Positions 17,740 to 26,951 of a stretch of 64,000 nt of DNA are shown here, piece by piece. Made by a program: the position numbers and the translations under genes. Position 1 is the stretch's first letter. Each line of letters begins with the position of its first letter. The notes under the pieces are model-generated. The model saw only the letters and a program-made list of their open reading frames with translations. It was not told the DNA's origin and ran no database searches. The stretch comes from CAINDI01 sp037127585. Lineage in GTDB: Bacteria > Verrucomicrobiota > Verrucomicrobiia > Palsa-1439. The stretch spans positions 21,495-85,494 of the forward strand of contig JBAXYB010000002.1 in NCBI GenBank assembly GCA_037127585.1. Reading direction: 5' to 3'.

Positions 17740-18074
17740 AGCCTGTTGTCGTCCTCCAATTGATCGAGCGCGGCAATCACATCGTAATCTTCGAGCGTAT
17801 CCTGATGGGCTGCGGCATAAACCTCCGCGTTGTGCCGTGCGATTGCGCGCCGTTGAATCACGAGACCGCTGATGCTGATCATGGCCACACAACTCAACGC
17901 CGTCGCCCACCGAAACACCGGCAACTGCCAAAACCGGCGGGCCGGCGCCTCGTGCAAACGGCGGATGGTGCGCTGCGCAAAACCAAACGAAGGCTCAATC
18001 CCGCGCTGCCGGCCCAATAACTCCCAGGCGGCTTGCGCGTCTTTGTCTTCGTATTCATCGCGGTTCATATTCAC
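17736..18074 (-). CDS. small single-span membrane protein, probable anti-sigma factor
   Basis: This 112-residue protein has a cytoplasmic N-terminal part (about 1-52), one membrane span (about 54-73, TALSCVAMISISGLVIQ) and an acidic C-terminal tail. No zinc-binding HxxxCxxC motif is present, so it is not a classical ZAS anti-sigma factor. The call rests on its place directly after an ECF sigma gene and before two periplasmic LTxxQ-type genes, the arrangement of CnrYXH-type systems. It overlaps the next gene by ATGA. The function is inferred from context only. Confidence 0.6.
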   Translation of the reverse strand: MNMNRDEYEDKDAQAAWELLGRQRGIEPSFGFAQRTIRRLHEAPARRFWQLPVFRWATALSCVAMISISGLVIQRRAIARHNAEVYAAAHQDTLEDYDVIAALDQLEDDNRL

Positions 18075-18104
18075 TTCAACACCGGCCCTTCCGAAAGGTT
18101 GCGG

Positions 18105-18677
18105 TCAATAACAACCGCGCAATTTCTCCTTCAACGCTTCCCGGGCCCGATTCAGCAACGATTTCACCGCCGACACCGAACACCCCAGCACCACGGCGAT
18201 TTCCTCATACGCCAGACCCTCGAATCGGCAGAGAATCACCGCCGTCCGTTGCGCCTCCGGCAACGTCTGGATGGCGGCGTGAATCGTGTCCTGCAACTCC
18301 CGCTCGACAACTTCCTGCGCCGGATCCGCTGTCCGCGCATCGGCAAACTGGCGAGCACTTTCCTCGTTTTCGGTGAGCGCGTCGAGCGACTCCGTCGCCC
18401 GTCGGCCGCGGCGCCGGTATTCATTGAGAACCGTATTGCGCGTGATGGTGAATAGCCACGTCGTGAATTTCGCCGTCGCTTGATACCGGCCCGCCGACCG
18501 GAAGACTTGGATGAAGACGCGCTGCGCGAGGTCTTCAGCTTCCCAGGCGTCGCCGATACTCCGGTAAATCATGTTGATGACGGGCCGCTGGTAGCGCTCG
18601 ATCAATTCGCGAAAAGCATCCTCATCGCCCTCTTTGACACGGGTCATGAGGACGAGATCGGTATCGTTGGAAGCCAT
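18105..18677 (-). CDS. ECF-type RNA polymerase sigma factor
   Basis: This is a 190-residue extracytoplasmic-function sigma factor. Region 2 is seen in DAFRELIERYQRPVINMIYR and EAEDLAQRVFIQVF, with the DNA-melting segment TTWLFTITRNTVLNEYRRR. Region 4 has TLPEAQRTAVILCRFEGLAY and the helix-turn-helix YEEIAVVLGCSVSAVKSLL. I start at the ATG in MASNDTDLVL (18675-18677), because the longer frame adds a non-conserved N-terminus. It probably controls the three genes after it. Confidence 0.93.
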   Translation of the reverse strand: MASNDTDLVLMTRVKEGDEDAFRELIERYQRPVINMIYRSIGDAWEAEDLAQRVFIQVFRSAGRYQATAKFTTWLFTITRNTVLNEYRRRGRRATESLDALTENEESARQFADARTADPAQEVVERELQDTIHAAIQTLPEAQRTAVILCRFEGLAYEEIAVVLGCSVSAVKSLLNRAREALKEKLRGCY

Positions 18678-18750
18678 CGCCAGCAAGATTAGCTGAAGGA
18701 CTCCAACACCGCAACGCCGGCAAGGTTGCGCGACGATAGGTTCGATCACG

Positions 18751-19545
18751 TCAACGAGAAGCGGGGTTAACAACCGGCAGTGTATCTATACAATAGCGGA
18801 TGCTTTCTTCTAGGACTGGACCTGAACGAGCATTGATGTGGATTGAACGGACGCTATTCCACCAAAGGATTTCGTTGGTTTGCCCATCTACCAAGGCCAC
18901 GATATTTTGCACTTGGCCGGGGGATTCGTAGAGCGGTGTCACCGCAACGCCAGTGGCGATGCCTGTGGCCACACCGATAAGGATTCCGAGTGCCATCTTG
19001 CCACGGCGCTTGTTACGTGCCATACGCGATTCGAGAAATACGGAACTATCCATCAAGAGGATCGCTGGAGCGTCTTGCAGGCCGAGAGCGATCTTCAGTT
19101 CCGTCAAACATTCGCCCATCTGATAATGAAATGGCACGGGCTGTTTACGTTGACGATCTTGCAAAATCTTAAAGCTCAGGAGCCAAAATTCATCCTGTAC
19201 TGCCTGTAATGTTGTAGCTGTGTTTATATCAAATTGTGCCCAGTCCTCGTTCAGGCAAAGGGGTTGCGGTGAAGCGCGGAACGAGTAACCCCTCTCCGAA
19301 AAAACTTTCTCTACGGCAGCCGCAAGATTGGTCTTAACCAAATGCCCCTGGCGATCCATGTCGAGCGCATTCTGGGTTTTATCGGAATTACCTTTGATGG
19401 ACAGTCGCGATGGAACTGCGGCAATTTCGCGATAGGCTGCAGGGTTCGTTCGAAACGACTCGTTAATTCGCAGTGGCGGCGCTTTGCAGCCAATCCAAAG
19501 ACAAGCCGAAAGTAAAAAAAACACGCTGAACAGGATTCTTTTCAT
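18751..19545 (-). CDS. lipoprotein of unknown function
   Basis: This is a 264-residue protein with a short signal sequence and lipobox LSAC (Cys15). A Gly/Ala-rich hydrophobic stretch at about residues 186-204 (ALGILIGVATGIATGVAV) could insert in a membrane, followed by LVDGQTNEILWWNSV near the end. I do not recognise the family, although the last part resembles outer-membrane lipoproteins that report a value per compartment. Its base composition is visibly lower in GC than its neighbours. It is separated from the sigma factor by 73 bp. Confidence 0.7.
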   Translation of the reverse strand: MKRILFSVFFLLSACLWIGCKAPPLRINESFRTNPAAYREIAAVPSRLSIKGNSDKTQNALDMDRQGHLVKTNLAAAVEKVFSERGYSFRASPQPLCLNEDWAQFDINTATTLQAVQDEFWLLSFKILQDRQRKQPVPFHYQMGECLTELKIALGLQDAPAILLMDSSVFLESRMARNKRRGKMALGILIGVATGIATGVAVTPLYESPGQVQNIVALVDGQTNEILWWNSVRSIHINARSGPVLEESIRYCIDTLPVVNPASR

Positions 19546-19554
19546 AAAAAAAGC

Positions 19555-20097
19555 CTATTCCATCTGCCACTTCACTTTGACGCCGCGCTTCTGACCGAAA
19601 CGATCGACATAGAACACTTCACCGGCCGCCTTGCCGTATTCATGGAGTTCTTTCGTGATCTTCACGTCGAAACAGCAGTACTCGGCGATCTCCATGATCC
19701 GGCCTTCCTTCCACCACTTCAAAGCGGCCATGCCATCAGCGACTTTCGGAGCGCCGAGCGTCGGCACAGCGCACGATTCGAGGGACACGCGATGACCGAG
19801 CGTGCCTTCGAGGTCTTTCATCAAATCCAGCGTCGGGACTTCATGAAAATCAAACAACGTGTAGTGCGTCAACACATCGTAATCGAAGTTGATGATGTTG
19901 AAGCCGACGACCAAGTCCGCCCGGCGCAGTTGCTTGATCAAATCCTCGACCTGCGACTCGGGGAAAATCCGGTATTGCCCCTCGCCGGTGCTATACGTAA
20001 CTCCGACCGAGACGAGCATGTCAGCCTTCTTGTTCCAGCCGCCGACTTCCGCCGCGCTCTTCTGCGTTTCCAGGTCGAAATAGACGATATTTTTCAT
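19555..20097 (-). CDS. RNase H-like DEDD 3'-5' exonuclease domain protein
   Basis: This 180-residue protein is a single RNase H-like exonuclease domain. Asp8 and Glu10 in YFDLET are exo I, an Asp in GFNIINFDYDVL is exo II, and YCCFDVKIT supplies the last acidic residue. This pattern fits the YprB-like/RNase_H_2 group rather than full-length DnaQ. The substrate is unknown, probably single-stranded DNA or RNA. It stands alone between a lipoprotein gene and a palindromic repeat. Confidence 0.75.
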   Translation of the reverse strand: MKNIVYFDLETQKSAAEVGGWNKKADMLVSVGVTYSTGEGQYRIFPESQVEDLIKQLRRADLVVGFNIINFDYDVLTHYTLFDFHEVPTLDLMKDLEGTLGHRVSLESCAVPTLGAPKVADGMAALKWWKEGRIMEIAEYCCFDVKITKELHEYGKAAGEVFYVDRFGQKRGVKVKWQME

Positions 20098-20108
20098 TTT
20101 GATTCCCT

Positions 20109-20169
20109 GCGCTGTGCAGAAGCGCAGCTACAACGGCTCTTGGTGTAGCGGCGCTTCTGTGAAGCGCCG
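20109..20169. repeat. TGTAGC-type palindromic repeat, intergenic
   Basis: Two related inverted copies, 20109-20132 and 20144-20169, share the core GCGCTTCTG and the outer motif TGTAGC/GCTACA. Each copy itself folds (for example GGCGCTTC TGT GAAGCGCC). The same unit recurs at 27818-27889 and as a half element at 37517-37541. It fills the gap between the exonuclease and dehydrogenase genes. Confidence 0.75.
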
Positions 20170-20176
20170 TTCGATG

Positions 20177-21178
20177 TCATGCGGCAATCCTTGGCAACCC
20201 CAGCGTCCGCATCGTGTGCAAACCCGCCCGCGCTTCCATCAAGAGCGGCAAAGAATTCACCAGCAAGGCCGGCGTCGCAATGTCACCGGGCGTCCCGCCG
20301 TCGAGCACGAGTTTCATCGGCGGATCGCCGGCAATCTCGATTTGGTCGCGCGGATTCTCTGCGCCGGCATACATCTGCAACTCCAACCGCAAAACTTCCT
20401 TACCCTTCAACGCGCCGACCGCGACCTGACGCACGCCGGCCACTTGACCGGGCGCCGCCGTGAAATATTTCGTCTTGATTGGCTTAACGGCGAGGACAGG
20501 TCCGATGCTCTCGTCCACTTTTTCCAACTTCCAACCCAACGCATCCGCCAAAAACACCAACGACTCCGTCAACCCGACATGCCGGATCTTCTTGTCGCTC
20601 GCGAGCTTCGTAAATTCCGCCTCGCTGATGCCGACGCCGACCTTGCGCTGCAACGCCTCGCGTCGCGTCGCGGCATCCACCACGCGGGTGACATGAATCG
20701 TGTCGATCTTCCGGCACGCTCCTGTCAACGCCAACGCCAGCGTGTCCATCACAAAGCCAGGATTCACGCCGGTGCCGACCACTGCGCAACTTTTCTTGAC
20801 GCACATGTCGTCGAGTTCGCCGGCCAAAACGGGATTCCGGTATTTCGGAAACATCGCCTCTTCGCAGGACGTCACGCAATGCAGCCCGGCTCGCACGATC
20901 TCGACCAGTTGCGGGTACACATCCGCAAAACTCGACCCGGTACAATGAATCACCGCATCTGCCTGCGTCTGCCCGAACAACACCACCGCCTTGTCCGTGA
21001 CCTTGAAGCCGAGTTGTCGGCCAATGCCCAGCACATCGCCGAAATCGCGCCCGACCGCCTGCGGATTCAGATCAACCGCGCCGACCAGTTGCATGTTGGA
21101 TTTTTGGAGGACCAGTTCCGCCGCCGCGCGACCAATCGCTCCCAGCCCATACGAGATAACACGAATAGGTTTGCTCAT
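20177..21178 (-). CDS. dihydrodipicolinate-reductase-like NAD(P)-dependent oxidoreductase
   Basis: This is a 333-residue Rossmann-fold dehydrogenase. The dinucleotide-binding loop is SYGLGAIGRAAAEL at the N-terminus, and the segment GTGVNPGFVMDTLAL is typical of the diaminopentanoate-dehydrogenase/DapB-like superfamily. Canonical DapB is about 240-270 residues, so this is the longer family and is probably not the lysine-pathway enzyme. The ATG at 21176-21178 overlaps the MFS stop as ATGA, supporting this start over a longer frame. The substrate is unknown. Confidence 0.8.
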   Translation of the reverse strand: MSKPIRVISYGLGAIGRAAAELVLQKSNMQLVGAVDLNPQAVGRDFGDVLGIGRQLGFKVTDKAVVLFGQTQADAVIHCTGSSFADVYPQLVEIVRAGLHCVTSCEEAMFPKYRNPVLAGELDDMCVKKSCAVVGTGVNPGFVMDTLALALTGACRKIDTIHVTRVVDAATRREALQRKVGVGISEAEFTKLASDKKIRHVGLTESLVFLADALGWKLEKVDESIGPVLAVKPIKTKYFTAAPGQVAGVRQVAVGALKGKEVLRLELQMYAGAENPRDQIEIAGDPPMKLVLDGGTPGDIATPALLVNSLPLLMEARAGLHTMRTLGLPRIAA

Positions 21179-22344
21179 CGTGTCCGCCATATTAACACAG
21201 CGCCTGCGGCAAAGAGAACTGTTGAGTAACCAAACGCCACCGCCGGCGAGCACGTCGTCCACAACACGCCCACCACGATGCTCGACAGAAAATCGCCGAC
21301 GCCGTTCACCGTCGCCAACACGCCGAATCCCATCCCGTGATGTTCCTTGTCCACCAACTCCGCCGCGAGCGAATCCTCCACCGCCTCCTCCGTCGCCACA
21401 AAGATGCCGGCGAGCACAAACACGAGCACCAGCACCGGCAAGTTCATCGGCGCAAACACCAACACCAACCCGGTCACTGCCGCCAGCCCATACCCACCGG
21501 CCAGCAGCGCGCGCTTATTCATATGATCCGCCAGCCATCCGGCCACAAACGCAAAACCGGCATAGAGCACGTTATGTAGCACGTACAACGCAACCGCGAT
21601 GCTCGCCGCCTTGGCCTGACCGTATTGCGGCGTCAGCTTCTGCGTTGCGAGCAGGATTAACATTGAGTGTGCAAAGTCACCGGCCCCAAACAAACCCACC
21701 GCCAGCAAAAACCGCTGAAACGATTTCGGCAACGCCGCCAACCGGGCCCGAAACGAAATGTACTTCACGTGAACCCGGTCCTGTTCCTTCACCAACAACG
21801 CAATCGCCGCTGCCGCCAGCAATCCCGGGATGAGTGTCACCAACAACACCCGCGAGAAATTATTGTGGAACGCCACCAACAACAGCGTCGCCGTAATCGG
21901 CCCGACGATCGCCCCGCACGTATCCATCATCCGCTCAAACCCAAACGCGCGTCCGTACGTCTCCGGTGTGACCGCCGCCGCCAACAACGCCTTGCGCACC
22001 GGCGTCCGCACCCCGCGCCCAAGCCACGCCCCTGCGCGACACAACAAAATGTGCCAAGCCTGCGTCGCCAACCCGATGCACGCCGTGCCGGTCGCCGTCA
22101 CGAGGTAGCCGACCACCGCAATGGGTTTCCGCCGTCGCATCTGATCGGTGTAATACCCCGACCCCATCTTCGCAAAACTCGCCAACCCATCCGACACCCC
22201 TTCGATGATCCCGAGCCACGCCGCCGCCGCCCCCATCGTCGCCAGAAACGCCGGCATCACCGCCGTTGCAATTTCGTGTGACCAATCACTCAACAATGAT
22301 GCCAGCCCGATACCCAGCACCGTCCGATTAAGCCAACGCGCCAT
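21175..22344 (-). CDS. MFS transporter
   Basis: This is a 389-residue polytopic membrane protein with about 11-12 hydrophobic spans. The cytoplasmic loop after the second span carries YYTDQMRRRKPIAVVGY, a variant of the major-facilitator DRxxRR signature. GRGVRTPVRKALLAAAV after span 4 is typical of a group of uncharacterised MFS proteins. The substrate cannot be told. It is co-transcribed with the downstream dehydrogenase (ATGA overlap), which may act on the transported compound. Confidence 0.87.
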   Translation of the reverse strand: MARWLNRTVLGIGLASLLSDWSHEIATAVMPAFLATMGAAAAWLGIIEGVSDGLASFAKMGSGYYTDQMRRRKPIAVVGYLVTATGTACIGLATQAWHILLCRAGAWLGRGVRTPVRKALLAAAVTPETYGRAFGFERMMDTCGAIVGPITATLLLVAFHNNFSRVLLVTLIPGLLAAAAIALLVKEQDRVHVKYISFRARLAALPKSFQRFLLAVGLFGAGDFAHSMLILLATQKLTPQYGQAKAASIAVALYVLHNVLYAGFAFVAGWLADHMNKRALLAGGYGLAAVTGLVLVFAPMNLPVLVLVFVLAGIFVATEEAVEDSLAAELVDKEHHGMGFGVLATVNGVGDFLSSIVVGVLWTTCSPAVAFGYSTVLFAAGAVLIWRTR

Positions 22345-22419
22345 ACCGGCGTCGTAACAGAATCGCCTCTGCCTGTCACGGTTGTTTACCGGAAACAGTT
22401 TTGTTATCGTGCCGGCGCT

Positions 22420-23361
22420 TTGAGGAAGCTCATCATTATTATCGTGCTGGCCTTAATTGCTGTTGCGGCGTGGTGGCTGTCGCGTCGCAACGGGGTCGCC
22501 ACGACGGTTTCCGGCACGATCGAAACCGACGAAGTCCACGTCGCCTCCCGCTACGGCGGCCGGGTCATCAAACTCCACGCGCAAGAAGGCGACGCTCTCA
22601 AAGCCGGCCAGCCTATCGCCGAACTCGACGCCACCGAACTCACCTCCCAGCGCGATTACGCCGCCGCCGTTCTTGCCGAGCTCGAACACGGCCCGCGTAC
22701 CAACGAGATCGCCGCCGCAAAACACACGTGGGAATCTCTTACCGCGCAACTGACTTCGACGCGCGCCGATGCTGACCGCGCCCGGCAATTATTCGCCAGC
22801 AAGACTATCTCCGAATCCGAAATGCAGAACACCGTCAGCAAAGCTGACGCGTTGGCACAAAGTGCGGATGCGGCCCGCAAGCAATTCGAACTCCTCGCCG
22901 AAGGCACGCGCCCCGAACGCATCGACCAAGCCCGCGCGCAGTTGGCGACGATCGAAGCCCAACTCCGCGAAATGCGAATCGTCGCGCCGAGTGATTGTGT
23001 GCTCGAAGTCCTCAGCGTCAAAGTCGGCGACGTCTTACCGGCAAATCGTGAAGTGGCGACGCTGTTGCTGACTCAACATCTCTGGGTGCGCGTGTTCGTA
23101 CCGGAAACGTGGCTCGGATTGATCCAAGTCGGCCAGACACCCAAAGTGCGGACCGACTCCACGCCCGACCGGGAATTCACCGGCACCGTCGAACAGATCA
23201 ACCGGCAGGCCGAGTTCACACCACGCAATGTCCAAACCGTTGAGGACCGCATCCGGCAAGTCTTCGGCGTCAAAGTCCGGCTACCCACCGATACCGGCCT
23301 GTTGCGCGCCGGTATGTCGGTGGATGTTTTGTTCCCCAACGTCCCGCCGCCGCCCCGGTAA
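22420..23361 (+). CDS. HlyD-family membrane fusion protein of an ABC exporter
   Basis: This is a 313-residue periplasmic adaptor. One N-terminal span (KLIIIIVLALIAVAAWWL) is followed by a biotinyl-lipoyl-like half (VHVASRYGGRVIKLHAQEGDALKAGQPIAEL), a coiled-coil hairpin (about residues 75-170) and a beta-barrel (about 200-300). It starts at a TTG (22420-22422). It is followed after 4 bp by the ATPase and then the permease, the layout of YhiI/YhhJ-type drug exporters. The MFS gene diverges from it. Confidence 0.88.
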   Translation: MRKLIIIIVLALIAVAAWWLSRRNGVATTVSGTIETDEVHVASRYGGRVIKLHAQEGDALKAGQPIAELDATELTSQRDYAAAVLAELEHGPRTNEIAAAKHTWESLTAQLTSTRADADRARQLFASKTISESEMQNTVSKADALAQSADAARKQFELLAEGTRPERIDQARAQLATIEAQLREMRIVAPSDCVLEVLSVKVGDVLPANREVATLLLTQHLWVRVFVPETWLGLIQVGQTPKVRTDSTPDREFTGTVEQINRQAEFTPRNVQTVEDRIRQVFGVKVRLPTDTGLLRAGMSVDVLFPNVPPPPR

Positions 23362-23365
23362 GCCG

Positions 23366-24313
23366 ATGATCGAGTGCGCCAATCTGACGAAGAAGTTTGG
23401 CGATTTCACGGCGGTCGACAACGTGAGTTTTCGTGTCGAGAAACAATCTATCTTCGGCTTCCTCGGCCCGAACGGCTCCGGCAAGACGACGGTTATCCGG
23501 ATGCTCTGCGGCATTCTCGAACCGACCAGCGGTGACGCGCGCATCGGCGGCGTGGATGTGGTGCGCGACACGGAACGCGTCAAGGGCAGCATTGGTTACA
23601 TGTCGCAGAAGTTCTCGCTCTACGATGAGTTGACGGTGAATGAGAATCTTTTGTTCTACGCGCAACTCTACGGGCTGCGCGGGACGGTGGCGAAGCAACG
23701 CCGGGATGAACTCGTCGCGCTCACACATCTCGAACCTTATCTCGACCGGCGCGCGGCGTTGTTGTCCGGCGGCTGGCGGCAACGATTGGCGATGGCGTGC
23801 GCGTTGGTGCACAAGCCGAGTGTGTTGTTTCTGGATGAGCCGACCGCCGGTATCGATCCGGTGGCGCGCCGGGAGTTGTGGGATTTGCTCTTCGAGCTTT
23901 CCAGTAACGGCATGACGCTATTTGTGACGACGCACTATATGGACGAGGCGGAACGCTGTTCGCATGTCGGCTATATCTTCATGTCGAAGCTCATCATCTG
24001 CGGCGAGCCGGATGATCTGAAACAGTTGGCGGACGTCAATCCGCCCGGCACGCGTCGGCTCGACGTGACGTGCGATCATGTGACCGTCGGGTTGCAGGCG
24101 GTGCGGAAACTGGCCGGCGTGCAAGCGGCGACCGTGTTTGGGCAGTCGATGCATCTGCTGGTGGATGAATCGCTGCCGGAGGCGAGTTTGCGGGAGACGT
24201 TGGTGAAAGTGAATGTTCACGCGACGGACATCCGGCCGATTGCGCCGTCGTTGGAAGATGTGTTCGTGGCGTTGACGTCCAAGCATTCCAACAACAACGG
24301 AGGTGCCGCATGA
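23366..24313 (+). CDS. ABC transporter ATP-binding protein
   Basis: This is a 315-residue ATPase with one nucleotide-binding domain. Walker A is GPNGSGKTT, the signature LLSGGWRQRLAMA, Walker B VLFLDEPTAGIDP and the H-loop VTTHYMDEAERC. A C-terminal extension after residue 225 resembles drug-exporter ATPases. The ATG at 23366 begins MIECANLTKKFGDF, which fits the family; the longer open frame overlaps the HlyD gene and is not coding. It overlaps the permease by ATGA. Confidence 0.93.
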   Translation: MIECANLTKKFGDFTAVDNVSFRVEKQSIFGFLGPNGSGKTTVIRMLCGILEPTSGDARIGGVDVVRDTERVKGSIGYMSQKFSLYDELTVNENLLFYAQLYGLRGTVAKQRRDELVALTHLEPYLDRRAALLSGGWRQRLAMACALVHKPSVLFLDEPTAGIDPVARRELWDLLFELSSNGMTLFVTTHYMDEAERCSHVGYIFMSKLIICGEPDDLKQLADVNPPGTRRLDVTCDHVTVGLQAVRKLAGVQAATVFGQSMHLLVDESLPEASLRETLVKVNVHATDIRPIAPSLEDVFVALTSKHSNNNGGAA

Positions 24314-25428
24314 ATCCGTTCCGTGGCTTTCGCGCGATTCTCTACAAAGAGTTCAAGGTCATCTTTCGCGACCGTGGGACGCTGTTCTTCATGTTCTTCC
24401 CGCCGCTGCTGCAGATCATCGCGTTTGGCTTCGTGCTCGACAACGACGTGAAACACATGGCGATGGCGGTGTTCAACGAAGACCGCACCGTCGAAAGCCG
24501 GCAACTCATCGATGCGTTCGTCAACACGCAGACGTTTCGCGTCGTAGCCGAAGTGAACAGTCAGGCGGAGTTGGAAGAAATGGTGCGGCGCGGTAAAGCC
24601 TACGTGGGCCTGCAGATCCCGCCCGACTTCACCCGCAAACTCCACGCCAATCAGAAAACCACGTTGCAAGTGCTCATCGATGGCTCGAACTCGACGACGG
24701 CATTGCAGGCGCTCAACACCGCTCTCGGTATTGCAATGCGTAAATCGATCGATGTGTTGTTGGGACAGACTGGCCGGCGTGAACTACCCATCGAGATGCG
24801 CCCACAGGTTCTTTACAACCCGGCCATGCGTGCCCCGAACTTCTTCGTGCCCGGCGTCATCGGTACGGCGTTGCAGATTGCGACCGTGTTCGCAGTGGCA
24901 ATGGCCATCGTGCGCGAACGGGAACGCGGCACGTTGGAGAATCTCATGGTCAGCCCCCTCAGCCGGTGGGGCTTGATGCTCGGCAAGCTCGTACCGTACG
25001 TCTGCGTGTCGATGACAATGGCACTGTTCCTCTTCACGATTCTCCGCTGGGTGTTTCTCGTCCCGATTCAGGGCAGCTTGGTGATGCTCTTTATGGCGGC
25101 GCTGCTGTACGTTTTCGCGCTCGCGTGTCTTGGGTTGCTCATATCGACGAAAGCAAAATCGCAGAACGAAGCGATGCAGATGAGCATGACGATCATGTTG
25201 CCGTCGATTTTCTTCAGCGGCTTTATCTTCCCGCGTGAAACGATGCCGGCAATCTTCTATTGGCTCAGCACGCTCTTGCCGGCGACGTACTTCATTGAGT
25301 TGATGCGCGCGATCATTCTGCGCGGCGCGACTTTCTTCGAGTTCTGGCGGCACCTCTTGATTCTCGCGGTGATGGGCGTGGTCCTCTTCGCCCTGTGCGC
25401 CCTGCGTTTTAAGAAGAAGTTGGCGTAG
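24310..25428 (+). CDS. ABC-2 type transporter permease
   Basis: This is a 372-residue permease with one N-terminal span, a large extracytoplasmic domain (about 45-170) and five C-terminal spans, as in YhhJ/YbhR-type drug exporters. The coupling segment RERERGTLENLMVSPLSRW before the second half is the ABC-2 hallmark, and PRETMPAIFYWLSTLLPATYFIELMR region near the end is also conserved. With the HlyD and ATPase genes it forms a complete exporter lacking only an outer membrane channel. Its end overlaps the convergent sigma-54 activator by 20 bp. Confidence 0.92.
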   Translation: MNPFRGFRAILYKEFKVIFRDRGTLFFMFFPPLLQIIAFGFVLDNDVKHMAMAVFNEDRTVESRQLIDAFVNTQTFRVVAEVNSQAELEEMVRRGKAYVGLQIPPDFTRKLHANQKTTLQVLIDGSNSTTALQALNTALGIAMRKSIDVLLGQTGRRELPIEMRPQVLYNPAMRAPNFFVPGVIGTALQIATVFAVAMAIVRERERGTLENLMVSPLSRWGLMLGKLVPYVCVSMTMALFLFTILRWVFLVPIQGSLVMLFMAALLYVFALACLGLLISTKAKSQNEAMQMSMTIMLPSIFFSGFIFPRETMPAIFYWLSTLLPATYFIELMRAIILRGATFFEFWRHLLILAVMGVVLFALCALRFKKKLA

Positions 25429-26863
25429 TATGCTTCTCGATGTACGCCTTCACCGTGCGCCGGTCGAGGTTCGTACGCCGGGCGACTTCCTCGTACGTGG
25501 CGTGCCGCTCGTGCAAGAGTTTGCAGTACCCGGCCAGCAACGCATCCGCATCGAGCGAACCATCGACTATCCCTGCTTGTAATCGGCCGGTCAGGTTAGG
25601 CGCAATGGCGCGGGGGTCGCCGGTGTATTGCCGGGTCAGCAGGATGCGCCGGACGGCTTGCTCCAATTCACGGACGTTGCCGGGCCACGCATATTTTGCC
25701 GGTAGGGCTTCGCGCAGTAATGCGATAATCTCCGGCGCCACCTGCCCGGTCAGTCGGCGCACGATCAGACGGAGGAGATCGTCGAGTTCAGCGGGCTCTT
25801 CCCGGATGCGTTGCCGAAGCGGCGGGACGGTGATGACGTCGGAACACAGCCGGTAAAAGAAGTCGTCACGGAATTGACCGGCGCCGCGCAATTTCTCGAT
25901 AGGTTTGTTCGTCGCGCCAATCACCCGGCCCCGAAACCGCAGTTTCTCGTGGCTGCCGACCGGCGCGAACGTCCGTTCCTGGAGCACGTGCAGCAGTTTG
26001 ATTTGAACTGGGACACTCACGTCGCCGATTTCGTCGAGGAAGATCGCGCCGTACGGGCTGCACCGGGCGAACACGCCGTCGTGGTCGGCAATCGCGCCGG
26101 TAAAAGCGCCCTTGCGATGGCCGAATAGCTCTGACTCAATCAGCGTTTCCGGGAATTGCGACAGGTTCAGCGCAAGGAATGTCTTGGTGAAACTCTCAGC
26201 AAAACAGCCGCGTTTCTCGTCGAAGGGGATGAACCCCGACCGGCCGATGGCCGCCGCGGCCGCGCCTTTGCCGGTGCCGGTCTCGCCGAGCAGTAGTGTC
26301 GAGAAATCTTCCATCCGGTTCCAGAGATGCCGCTCGTAGAGGCGGATATCGTGGGTGAAGACGTTGTTCCAGAGATGCCGGCGGAGTTCCTTCATGCACT
26401 CGCTATGGCCGACCAGGCCGTGGTGGATAAAGTAGAACGCGCGGCGGACTTGGAAGATGACGGCGAAATACCGGCGCGCTTCGTCCGCCGTGAAACCGCG
26501 GCGCGTAAACAACGTCAGCGCCTTCTTCGCGAACGGTACCGGGACCGAGCGATCGCCGGCCGCGATCTGGTCGGCAATGAGTTGGTCGAAGGCGCTGAGA
26601 TACCGGTGGTAGATTTCGTAGAGACACGCCGACCGGAGAATCTCGCGGTCCGCGTCGTCGACCTGCTTGAAGTTGGTGAGACCGGCGGCGTGGAGTTTGT
26701 GGAGTTCTTCATTCCAACGCTCGACCGGTGACACATCCTTGCCGCCGATAATCTGAAGCTGCAACTGATCGAACTCATCGCTGAAGGGATTACAAGCCGC
26801 CGCCCGGGTGACGAGGATGAGGAACTCGCGTTGGGCAGCCGGGAGGAGTTTTACGCTAGCCAT
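25409..26863 (-). CDS. sigma-54-dependent transcriptional activator without receiver domain
   Basis: This is a 484-residue bacterial enhancer-binding protein. The N-terminal 170 residues form a helical sensor domain of unknown type. The AAA+ core (about 180-400) has Walker A GETGTGKG, an intact sigma-54 contact loop GAFTGA in ESELFGHRKGAFTGA, Walker B AIFLDEIGDV and the arginine-finger region FRDDFFYRL. The C-terminal helix-turn-helix is YEEVARRTNLDRRTVKAYI. It is divergent from the rhombosortase-like operon, whose upstream region has a possible sigma-54 promoter, making that operon its most likely target. An inverted repeat overlaps its start codon. Confidence 0.9.
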   Translation of the reverse strand: MASVKLLPAAQREFLILVTRAAACNPFSDEFDQLQLQIIGGKDVSPVERWNEELHKLHAAGLTNFKQVDDADREILRSACLYEIYHRYLSAFDQLIADQIAAGDRSVPVPFAKKALTLFTRRGFTADEARRYFAVIFQVRRAFYFIHHGLVGHSECMKELRRHLWNNVFTHDIRLYERHLWNRMEDFSTLLLGETGTGKGAAAAAIGRSGFIPFDEKRGCFAESFTKTFLALNLSQFPETLIESELFGHRKGAFTGAIADHDGVFARCSPYGAIFLDEIGDVSVPVQIKLLHVLQERTFAPVGSHEKLRFRGRVIGATNKPIEKLRGAGQFRDDFFYRLCSDVITVPPLRQRIREEPAELDDLLRLIVRRLTGQVAPEIIALLREALPAKYAWPGNVRELEQAVRRILLTRQYTGDPRAIAPNLTGRLQAGIVDGSLDADALLAGYCKLLHERHATYEEVARRTNLDRRTVKAYIEKHTTPTSS

Positions 26864-26885
26864 ACATTATTTGTAGCATGGCTAG
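26856..26885. promoter_or_regulatory. inverted repeat over the activator start codon, possible operator
   Basis: CTAGCCAT (26856-26863) and ATGGCTAG (26878-26885) are perfect 8-bp arms around a 14-bp AT-rich centre. The left arm contains the start codon of the sigma-54 activator. The AT-rich centre could also hold a -10 element. Autoregulation is an inference. Confidence 0.4.
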
Positions 26886-26951
26886 TCATTTACTGTCCAT
26901 CACTGGGATCGCACCTGACCGGAACTCGTGCAAATTCACCATTTCCGACAC

